The position numbers and the translations under genes are program-made. A stretch of 64,000 bases of DNA. Source: Streptomyces daqingensis (lineage in GTDB: Bacteria > Actinomycetota > Actinomycetes > Streptomycetales > Streptomycetaceae). The DNA lies in assembly GCF_014645895.1 (NCBI RefSeq), contig NZ_BMMP01000004.1:1-64000 (forward strand), given 5' to 3'. The stretch's first letter is position 1, and the number at the start of each line of letters is the position of its first letter. Below the pieces are notes generated by a model. It did no database searches, was not told the DNA's origin, and saw nothing but the letters and a program-made list of their open reading frames with translations. Of this stretch, positions 1-6,396 are shown piece by piece.

Positions 1-1
1 T

Positions 2-67
2 GAGCACTTCCTCGCCTTCACCAGCATCGCCTGCACCCTCATCTGCTACCGCAGACTCGCCAAATGA
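2..67 (+). mobile_element. IS5-type transposase, C-terminal fragment
   Basis: The reading frame that is open from the window edge to the TGA at 65-67 ends in HFLAFTSIACTLICYRRLAK. This resembles the C-terminus of IS5-family DDE transposases common in Streptomyces. Only 21 codons are visible, so an intact element may lie to the left. The terminal inverted repeat should lie just after 67 but cannot be delimited here. The stop lies inside the 3' end of the convergent acetyltransferase gene, so the IS end probably supplies that gene's last codons. Confidence 0.6.
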
Positions 68-585
68 GACGAGCTCTTAGGGGAGTCGGGGAACGGCTGA
101 CGCTCCCCGACCTTTCGGAAGTTCCAGCGCTCGTACAGGGCCTGGACCCTGGGGTGGGTGGTGTCCACCAGGAGGACGGTGAGGGCTTCGTCCCGGCCAT
201 CGAGCAGGGCGCGGGTCAACCGCTCCGCTGCTCCCGTTTTCCGCCACTTCTCGCGGACCATCAGCTCCGAGAAGGAAAACGTGGCTGTCCGCTCCGGGGC
301 CGGGTTCAGATGCTCCCGCCACCACTCTCGGCCGTCCTTCGCCGGGGCGCCGTAGGCGAAACCCACTGGCTCGCTACCGTCGTACGCGATCACGCAAGAG
401 AAGCGGGGGTGACCGCCCCAGTGGTCCACGAACCAGGGGAACTTCTGCCGAAACTCGTCGTCGCCCATCCGGTCGGCGTGCACGTTCGCGTGCACATCGA
501 TCAACGTCTGCCGAATGTCCGGCAGATCGTCGTGGCTGAAGCGGCGCAGCTCCAGAGCATCGGCGGTCTTCAAGCTCGGCTCCAT
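46..585 (-). CDS. GNAT family N-acetyltransferase, C-terminus altered by IS
   Basis: This is a 179-residue protein if started at the ATG at 585; a GTG at 609 would add eight residues. The GNAT fold is supported by the central VREKWRKTGAAERLTRALL segment, corresponding to the acetyl-CoA loop region (R/Q-x-x-G-x-G/A), and by the terminal ALYERWNFRKVGER element. It would transfer an acetyl group from acetyl-CoA to an unknown amine. The start overlaps the end of the upstream frameshifted regulator by about 16 nt, suggesting translational coupling. The last 10-14 codons lie in the same DNA as the transposase tail, so the natural C-terminus was probably replaced by IS sequence. Substrate is unknown. 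Confidence 0.75.
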   Translation of the reverse strand: MEPSLKTADALELRRFSHDDLPDIRQTLIDVHANVHADRMGDDEFRQKFPWFVDHWGGHPRFSCVIAYDGSEPVGFAYGAPAKDGREWWREHLNPAPERTATFSFSELMVREKWRKTGAAERLTRALLDGRDEALTVLLVDTTHPRVQALYERWNFRKVGERQPFPDSPKSSSHLASLR

Positions 586-1837
586 TCGGTTCGGTATCGG
601 TCGCCCCACTCCCGTGCGGCCGAAGCGTCCGGCCCAAGAGTGAGCAGATCACGGTAGAAGTCCCCGAGGCGAGATCGCATCCGGCCAGGGATGGGGTCGC
701 CGTCCATCAGGGAGAACGCGGTGTCGGCAGATGCACAAGCCTGCTCGATGTCGTGCTGGTGAAGTTGGGCGAGGGCGAGTTGGGCCGTTGCCAGGGCGCG
801 GTTCCTTCGGAAGCGCTCGGGGATCGCGGAGAGCGCCCGGTGTGAAGCGGCTTCCGCCTCGGCGGCGTCTCCGATACGCCCTCGCACGATAGCGGTGATG
901 GCCAGCAGTTCGGCCGGGCCGTAGAAGGCGATCCAGCTCGGGCGGGGCTCATCCAGCTTGACCTTGGCCAGTGCCTCCTGGGCATGTCCCAGGGAGCGCA
1001 GAGCGGCCTGCCGGTCCCCGCAGTTGGCGTGTCCCACGGCTGTCCGTGCCTGCGCGAGGGAAGCGAACAGGGGGTCCCGGCGGGTGATGGCCGTCGCCTG
1101 CGCGGCCTGGCCGGAGTCCACGGCTTCCGTGTGGCGCAGTTGCTGACGGGCCAGCATCGCGTGTGCGTTCCAGACACGCATCTCCGCTGTGGAGTCCTTT
1201 GCCATGCCGGCCAGGTACAGCGCGCGGTTCAAGTGGCCTCGTGCGCGCTCGGACTGGTGCGCGTCGACCGCCGACCACGCTGCCGTGGACGTGTACTCGG
1301 CAGCCACGGCGAACAGGCGCTGGCGAATGCGCTGGGAAGCCGCCTGCTTCTGCTTCTCCAGGGCGTCAGCGGCTCCTGCCAGGGCTGCCCGCTCCAAGGC
1401 CTCATGCCCCCTCTCGTGGCGTCAAGCGCAGTCAGGGCGTCCAGCCCTGAGCGCAGCCGGATCACATCGGTCGTGCCGACGGAATTCGGGCGGGCCGCAA
1501 CGAGCGACGTGGCGGCCGTTACGCCGGTGGTGGCGGTGATGAAGTTGCGTCGCCGCACGGGATCATCCTCCGGACTGCTGGGGGCGATGCGTCGTCCCGC
1601 CGGAGGGGCGAACCCCAGTTCCTCGGCGGCACACCCGAATACTGCCCCCAGCGCCTCTCGCTGACGTGGGTGAGGCCAACGGGTGTTTCCGGTCAGCCAG
1701 TGCCGCACCGTGCGGTCACTGACCGTGCCCTCTCGACCGAGGGAGCAGCGCAGATAGGTGTTCACGGCCTCGGCCAACTCCGCCTGAGTCAACCCGGCTT
1801 CGCGCAGCGCGCTCGCCAGTGCCTCGTTTACCTCCAC
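570..1837 (-). pseudogene. XRE-TPR regulator split by a one-base frameshift
   Basis: Two abutting frames make one protein of about 422 residues. The N-terminal part (from GTG at 1837) has an XRE helix-turn-helix (LTQAELAEAVN, then VSDRTVRHWLTG), then a linker with RRRNFITATTGVTAA. The C-terminal part (ending at 570) is alpha-helical TPR-like repeat sequence (GHLNRALYLAGMA, AQLALAQLHQHDIEQA). The frames meet at a run of five C at 1407-1411. Adding one base there joins DATRGG to HEALERAALAGA. The family is the Streptomyces XRE regulator with C-terminal TPRs. Either the gene is broken or the base run was misread. A TACCTT -10 motif six bases before the GTG suggests a leaderless message. Confidence 0.8.
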
Positions 1838-1843
1838 ACCGTC

Positions 1844-1849
1844 AAGGTA
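1844..1849 (-). promoter_or_regulatory. -10 element for leaderless XRE-TPR transcript
   Basis: On the minus strand TACCTT ends six bases before the GTG at 1837, and no Shine-Dalgarno sequence is present. This spacing fits transcription starting at the start codon. No clear -35 is seen. Confidence 0.4.
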
Positions 1850-2022
1850 GCTAGGCAGCGCCCTCCCGACGCGTCAAAAGCCTCGAAATTTCCGGTCATT
1901 GGCGATGCACACGGGCCGGGCTTTTCCTCACGGTCCGTCACAACCCGTCGTTGAGTGGTGCACAGGCCGTCGCGGACCAGCGTGGTGGCCGGTACCGCTC
2001 ACACCACCGACGAGGGTCTGTG

Positions 2023-2433
2023 ATGACCGTGACCGCCACAGCACGCCCGACCGGAATCCCTGGATACAGCGAGACGTTGCCGCGCTCCCCGGAGAGCGCG
2101 GCCACAGCGCGGCGGCTCGTGCGCACAGCCCTGGCCACGTGGCGCTTGGAGCAGCTGGCCGACGCCGCCACGCTGATCATCTCGGAGCTGACTACGAACG
2201 CCGTGCAGCACGCCCAGAGCAGCGCCATCCGCGTCGTCGTCACCCGGCCCGAGCCCGCCACCGTCCAAATCGCCGTGGTCGATAAGTCCGGTGGGCAGCC
2301 CGTCCGTTACGAGGCCGACGAGGACGACGAAAGCGGGCGCGGGCTGGCCCTGGTCGAGCTGATGGCCGCCCGCTGGGGCATCGATTTATTGCCGTGGGGG
2401 AAGCGCGTCTGGGCGGAGCTGGTGGCGTCGTGA
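2023..2433 (+). CDS. ATP-binding protein, anti-sigma-like histidine kinase fold
   Basis: A 136-residue single-domain HATPase_c protein of the RsbW/SpoIIAB-like group that is abundant in Streptomyces. The N-box ISELTTNAVQHA (about residues 49-60) and the G-box region DDESGRGLALVELMAARWG (about 101-119) are clear. Such proteins bind ATP and usually act as anti-sigma or anti-anti-sigma kinases; the partner is not evident. The ATG at 2023 is chosen because GAGGG lies seven bases upstream. The TGA overlaps the GTG of the next small gene by four bases. It is divergent from the frameshifted XRE-TPR gene, a common pairing in this genus. Confidence 0.85.
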   Translation: MTVTATARPTGIPGYSETLPRSPESAATARRLVRTALATWRLEQLADAATLIISELTTNAVQHAQSSAIRVVVTRPEPATVQIAVVDKSGGQPVRYEADEDDESGRGLALVELMAARWGIDLLPWGKRVWAELVAS

Positions 2434-2618
2434 AGTGCATTCGCTGTGACGCCCGGGGCGTTGTGCTCGTGCATCAGGTCGACGCCGGGAACATGCAGGG
2501 GCCGAACGCAGGGCCCCGCACTGGCAACGTATACGCCTGCCGCCCACACGCACGCGAGATCGCCGCCCTGCCCGGCTCTTGGCCGTGGCTCGCCTCGGAG
2601 GCCGGGGTCGAGCAATGA
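2430..2618 (+). CDS. small CxxC protein, function unknown
   Basis: A 62-residue protein starting at the GTG at 2430, whose TGA-overlapping start (GTGA) couples it to the upstream ATPase gene. It opens with KCIRCDARG, a CxxC that could bind zinc, followed by a lone later Cys in VYACRPHAREIAALPG. The family is not recognised. Overlap and co-orientation suggest it is co-expressed with the ATP-binding protein. Confidence 0.6.
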   Translation: MKCIRCDARGVVLVHQVDAGNMQGPNAGPRTGNVYACRPHAREIAALPGSWPWLASEAGVEQ

Positions 2619-2643
2619 GACAGCACCTTGCAGTCTTCCTGTG

Positions 2644-2871
2644 GTGACTGCCTGCTGTGCCCCCGGTACTGCCCGGCTCGTGCTGCGCGAGGCGCTGCGA
2701 GACCTCCTGCGTCCGCATGCACGGCTCGCTGCCGAGCACGGCCGCGATGTCCCCGATTGGGTCCGGCGGTTCGACGGCCTCATACGCGGGCGCCGCCCAG
2801 CCGCCCCAACGCCCCGCCGCGCAGGGCGGGGGTCCTACTCTGGGCCGGTGGTGAGGTCGTCCGCACGGTAA
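2644..2871 (+). CDS. possible small helical protein
   Basis: A 75-residue frame from GTG 2644 (GTG 2641 is in frame). The middle, LVLREALRDLLRPHARLAAE followed by VPDWVRRFDGLIRG, looks like a genuine amphipathic helical protein rather than shadow coding. It has no Shine-Dalgarno sequence and no recognised family. It follows the CxxC gene by 25 bases in the same direction and may be the third cistron or a remnant. Confidence 0.4.
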   Translation: MTACCAPGTARLVLREALRDLLRPHARLAAEHGRDVPDWVRRFDGLIRGRRPAAPTPRRAGRGSYSGPVVRSSAR

Positions 2872-2992
2872 AGGCCGGGACCCGGGGTGCGAGAAGGGCC
2901 GGCTGCCTCACCAACCCCGCGCCGCCTATGCCACTCCATCCGCCAACGCCCTTATATGCCGTCCTGCTTCGCATGCCCCGCCCCTGCGTCCC

Positions 2993-4078
2993 TCACCCCT
3001 CCCGCGCCGGCCCGCTTGATTCCCTCACCAGGAGGCGGATGTTGAGCATCTCCTCCTTGGCGGGGCCGCCTTGGAGGAGGTCGAGGAGGAGGCGGCCGGC
3101 GGCTGTGCCCTTCTCGACCAGGGGCTGCTGGATCGTCGTGAGGGGCGGGTCGGAGGTGGCCGCTTCGGGGATGTCGTCGAAGCCGGTCAGCGTCAGGTCG
3201 CCGGGTACGGAGAGCCCCCTTGCGCGGGCGGCACGCAGGGCGCCGAGCGCGAGCTGGTCGGTGAGGCCGAGGATGGCGGTGGGCCGGGGTTCGCTGTCGA
3301 GGAGGACGTGTGCGCCGGCTTCCCCGTCTTCCGGGGTGTTGTTGCGTTCCTGGGTGGTGATGCGGACGTCGGGCAGGGGGCCGTGGCGGAGCGCGTCGCG
3401 GATGCCGCTGAAGCGTTCCTTGAAGATGCGGAACGTGCTGGCGGCGAGCCGGTCGTCGCCGACGGGTCCCACGTAGTCGTCGGCGAGGAGCCGCGGGGTC
3501 AGGATGCCCACATTGTGGTGTCCGAGCGCGGTGACGTGCTCGCCGACGAGACGTCCGCCGTGCCGGTCGTCGACGCCCACGAAGGCCGTTCCGCGGATGC
3601 GCGGCTGGTCGACGAAGACGGTCGGCAACTGCCGTTCCATCACGGCCTGCACCGCTTCGTGGTCCTCCGGCATCGAGTAGATGCACATGGAGTCGACGAC
3701 CGCCCCCCGCAGCGTGCGGGCCATGTCGGAGTTCGGTGGTGAAGGCAGCAGCAGCAGGCCGGCGTTGGCCGTCTCGCACTCGCGGGCCACGGCACCCAGG
3801 AAGAGCACCGCGGCCGGGTCGGAGAAGGCGTAGGACAGCGGCTCGGTGAACAGCAGGCCGACCATGCCGGAGCGGCCGAGCCGGAGCTGCCGGGCCGCCG
3901 GGTTGGGGCCCGGGTAGCCGAGCTGGCGGGCCGCGTCGAGGATCTGCTCCCGCAGTTCGGCCCCGAGCCTCTCGGGCCGGTTGTAGGCGTTGGAGACCGT
4001 GGCCCGGGAGACCCCGACGACGTCCGCCACCGTCTGCAGTGTCACTCGTGAGCCGGCGCCGGCTCCTCTTGCGTGCAT
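2993..4078 (-). CDS. LacI family transcriptional regulator
   Basis: A 361-residue repressor. The N-terminal LacI helix-turn-helix is VTLQTVADVVGVSRATVSNA (about residues 11-30) with the hinge region AARQLGYPGPNPAARQLRLG. A periplasmic-binding-type sugar-sensing domain follows (GMVGLLFTEPLSYAFSD, TAILGLTDQLALGALRA, LTGFDDIPEA). The ATG at 4078 places the HTH near the N-terminus; a much longer upstream extension is low-complexity and unlikely. It is divergent from an aldo/keto reductase, and two matching 17-bp palindromes lie before each gene, so it probably represses both itself and the reductase. The effector is unknown, probably a sugar or sugar derivative by family. Confidence 0.9.
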   Translation of the reverse strand: MHARGAGAGSRVTLQTVADVVGVSRATVSNAYNRPERLGAELREQILDAARQLGYPGPNPAARQLRLGRSGMVGLLFTEPLSYAFSDPAAVLFLGAVARECETANAGLLLLPSPPNSDMARTLRGAVVDSMCIYSMPEDHEAVQAVMERQLPTVFVDQPRIRGTAFVGVDDRHGGRLVGEHVTALGHHNVGILTPRLLADDYVGPVGDDRLAASTFRIFKERFSGIRDALRHGPLPDVRITTQERNNTPEDGEAGAHVLLDSEPRPTAILGLTDQLALGALRAARARGLSVPGDLTLTGFDDIPEAATSDPPLTTIQQPLVEKGTAAGRLLLDLLQGGPAKEEMLNIRLLVRESSGPAREG

Positions 4079-4322
4079 GCCATCCGTGCTTACTACGAGG
4101 TGGGAGCGAGCCGGTCCGCCAGTGAGCGCAGAACCCTGGCGAGCCGGAACCGCATGGTCCGTTGTTCCCGACCGGCGACGGGCGCGCCGCGGTCGGGAGC
4201 TGAGTCGTCCTGCGTCGGGGCGTGCGGCAGCGCCGAGTTCGCGACGCCTTCCACCGCGCTCCGCGCTAATGAGCCAGCCATGCTTTCGAACATAGCGATC
4301 CCCCTCTGGCGAGTTCAATCAA

Positions 4323-4339
4323 TCGCTCTACTAGATCGA
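4323..4339. promoter_or_regulatory. LacI-type operator, regulator side
   Basis: A 17-bp near-palindrome with one central base, TCGCTCTACTAGATCGA (minus strand TCGATCTAGTAGAGCGA), with arms matching 7 of 8. It is the inverted counterpart of the site at 4500-4516 and lies by the regulator's likely -10 (complement of 4338-4347). Confidence 0.7.
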
Positions 4340-4473
4340 TATAGTCCTGGGCGCCGGTGACCCGTGTCAACCATCCCTGGGTCACAGAGCTCTCCGCACC
4401 TGCCGTCGATGCGACAAAAGAGCAGTTGGAAGGGTCTTTCATGGGTACAGCGGTACCGGTTCCGCGAACCCTC

Positions 4474-4501
4474 TTGACGCCTTCAGGGCGGCTTCTATAT
4501 C
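4474..4501 (+). promoter_or_regulatory. promoter of aldo/keto reductase gene
   Basis: TTGACG (4474-4479), a 16-base spacer, then TATATC (4496-4501). The operator at 4500-4516 overlaps the -10 and start site, which fits repression by blocking RNA polymerase. Confidence 0.6.
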
Positions 4502-4516
4502 AATCTAGTAGATCGA
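4500..4516. promoter_or_regulatory. LacI-type operator, reductase side
   Basis: TCAATCTAGTAGATCGA, a 17-bp odd-centre palindrome with arms matching 7 of 8. The surrounding 23 bases match the inverted site at 4323-4339 at about 21 positions. The centres are 177 bp apart, compatible with looping. Confidence 0.75.
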
Positions 4517-4561
4517 TTCACTCACATTCACCTGCTGCGGCAGCGAAGGGGGAACGTACCG

Positions 4562-5536
4562 ATGACGTGGACGCGAGAACTCGGCCGTCTCGACAGCGAG
4601 TTGCCGCCCGTCGGCATGGGCTGCTGGGCTATCGGCGGCCCTTGGACCTTCGACGGGGCCGCCGCGGGCTGGGGAGAGGTGGACGACGAGGTGTCCGTCC
4701 GCGCCGTCCACGCCGCCGTCGAGGCGGGCGTGACCCTCTTCGACACGGCGGACGTCTACGGCTGCGGGCACAGCGAGCGTGTTCTCGGCAGGGCGCTCGC
4801 CTCCGTACGGGACGAGGTGCGCATCGCCACCAAGGGCGGGTTGCTGTTCGACGAGGAGTCCCGCTCGGGCAGCGGCGCCGACGCCGGCCCCCGGTATCTG
4901 CGCGAGGCGGTGCGCGGCAGCCTCCGGCGGCTGGGCACCGACCGGGTGGACGTCTACCAGCTGCACGCGGGTGCGGAGACGGCGCAGCAGGCCGAGGACG
5001 TCGTCGCCGTCTTCGAGGAACTGGTCGCCGAGGGCCTGATCCGGGCCTACGGAACGAGCATCGACGACCCCGCGATCGTCGAGGTGTTCGCCGCGGGAGA
5101 GCACTGCGCCACCGTGCAGCACCAGTGCAACGTCTTCGGGGTGGACGGCCGGCTCCTGGACGTGTGCGCGGCGTCCGGCGTGACGAGCCTCGGCCGAAGC
5201 CCCCTGGCCATGGGGCTGTTGAGCGGGAAGTACAGCGCGCCCGGGGATCTGCCGGAGGGCGACGTGCGCAGGGTGACCCCGCACTGGACCTACTTCCAGG
5301 CCGGCGCGATGGACGACTGGCTGGACCGCGTCGCGCGCGTCCGCGAGGTCCTCACCAGCGAGGGCCGCTCGCTCGTGCAGGGCGCGCTGGCCTGGGTGTG
5401 GGCGCGCAGCGAAGTCACCGTCCCGATCCCCGGGTTCCGTACGCAGGAGCAGGTGCGCGAGAACGTCGCGGCGGTCGAGTACGGGCCGCTCACCCAGTCG
5501 CAGCTCGACGAGATCGACGGGCTCCTCGGCAGGTGA
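4562..5536 (+). CDS. aldo/keto reductase
   Basis: A 324-residue NAD(P)H-dependent (alpha/beta)8-barrel oxidoreductase. The catalytic tetrad positions are visible: Asp in TLFDTADVYG, Tyr four residues on in the same motif, Lys in VRIATKGG, and His in DVYQLHAG. The C-terminal cofactor segment is TVPIPGFRTQEQVRENV. It would reduce or oxidise a carbonyl/alcohol, probably a sugar-type substrate given the divergent LacI regulator. An AAGGGGG Shine-Dalgarno precedes the ATG at 4562. Expression is probably controlled by the operator overlapping its -10. Confidence 0.9.
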   Translation: MTWTRELGRLDSELPPVGMGCWAIGGPWTFDGAAAGWGEVDDEVSVRAVHAAVEAGVTLFDTADVYGCGHSERVLGRALASVRDEVRIATKGGLLFDEESRSGSGADAGPRYLREAVRGSLRRLGTDRVDVYQLHAGAETAQQAEDVVAVFEELVAEGLIRAYGTSIDDPAIVEVFAAGEHCATVQHQCNVFGVDGRLLDVCAASGVTSLGRSPLAMGLLSGKYSAPGDLPEGDVRRVTPHWTYFQAGAMDDWLDRVARVREVLTSEGRSLVQGALAWVWARSEVTVPIPGFRTQEQVRENVAAVEYGPLTQSQLDEIDGLLGR

Positions 5537-5633
5537 GCGCCGGCCGGGCGCCGGAGGGCTGAGTTGTCCCGGACCGGGCCTTGCCGGGTCGTGCCGGGCC
5601 GTTCGGCGGGGCGCCCGGCCGGGGAGCAGCCGG

Positions 5634-6245
5634 TCATGCCGCGTCCGCCAGGTGGTTCTCGACGGCCGCGATCGCCGCCGCGTTGTGCGTGAACAAGTGG
5701 CCCCGCATGCCGAGGGATTGGGCGGCGGCGACGTTCGCGGCGAGGTCGTCGACGAAGAGGCAGTCCCCGGGGGCGACCGCCAGCCGGGAGCACGTCAGCG
5801 TGTAGGCGCGAGCCTCCGGCTTGCGGACGCCGGTCTCATGGGAGTAGACGACCTCCTCGACCAGTTCGCCGAAGTGGTAGCGCTCCTCCTCGAGTTCACG
5901 CGCTCCGACGAAGCTGTTGCTCAGGATGCCCAGCGTGCACCTGGACCTCAATGCGCGGACGTAGGAGATCAGTTCGGCGTTGGCCGTGCCCAGATACTCG
6001 TCCCACAGGTGCGACATGAAGGCGTCCGTCTGCGCCGCGTCGAGCCCGAGGGTGCCGGAGACGCGGGCGCGTACCTCGAGTTCGGTGACCGCCCCCGTCT
6101 CGCCCGCAGACCACACCTCGCCCAGACGGTCGTCGATCGCTCCGGGCGGGAGTTCCAGACGCCCTTCCCACTTCGCCCTCCACCCGGTGACCGGGGTGAT
6201 CTCCAGCACCCCGCCGATGTCGAAGATGACGCAACGCGCGCTCAT
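5634..6245 (-). CDS. HAD family hydrolase
   Basis: A 203-residue haloacid dehalogenase superfamily protein. Motif I is VIFDIGGVL, with the nucleophile Asp kept but Gly at the usual general acid/base Asp position, as in the DxGGV subgroup. Motif II is GILSNS, motif III the Lys in GVRKPEARAY, and motif IV CLFVDDLAANV. A helical cap follows motif I. Substrate is unknown; members include phosphatases and epoxide-hydrolase-like proteins. The gene is convergent with the reductase. Confidence 0.85.
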   Translation of the reverse strand: MSARCVIFDIGGVLEITPVTGWRAKWEGRLELPPGAIDDRLGEVWSAGETGAVTELEVRARVSGTLGLDAAQTDAFMSHLWDEYLGTANAELISYVRALRSRCTLGILSNSFVGARELEEERYHFGELVEEVVYSHETGVRKPEARAYTLTCSRLAVAPGDCLFVDDLAANVAAAQSLGMRGHLFTHNAAAIAAVENHLADAA

Positions 6246-6396
6246 ACAGGCCCACTTCTCCGTGCGGAGGCGAGCCCTGCCCGCCCCGGTGAATCCCGAC
6301 AGGGTGACACTGCGACCTCCCCCAGGGGCAAGGTCAAGCGACCGGGCTGAACGTCAACTCGTGAGCGGTGGCGATGAGTTGGGCTCGGGGGCGGGT

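Larger units (their letters stand above)
4079..4561. other. divergent control region, lacI-type gene / aldo-keto reductase
   Basis: A 483-bp stretch without genes. It holds two copies of a LacI-type operator (4323-4339 and 4500-4516), a likely sigma-70 promoter for the reductase (4474-4501) and a TTGACA-like -35 (complement of 4365-4370) for the regulator. Confidence 0.7.
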
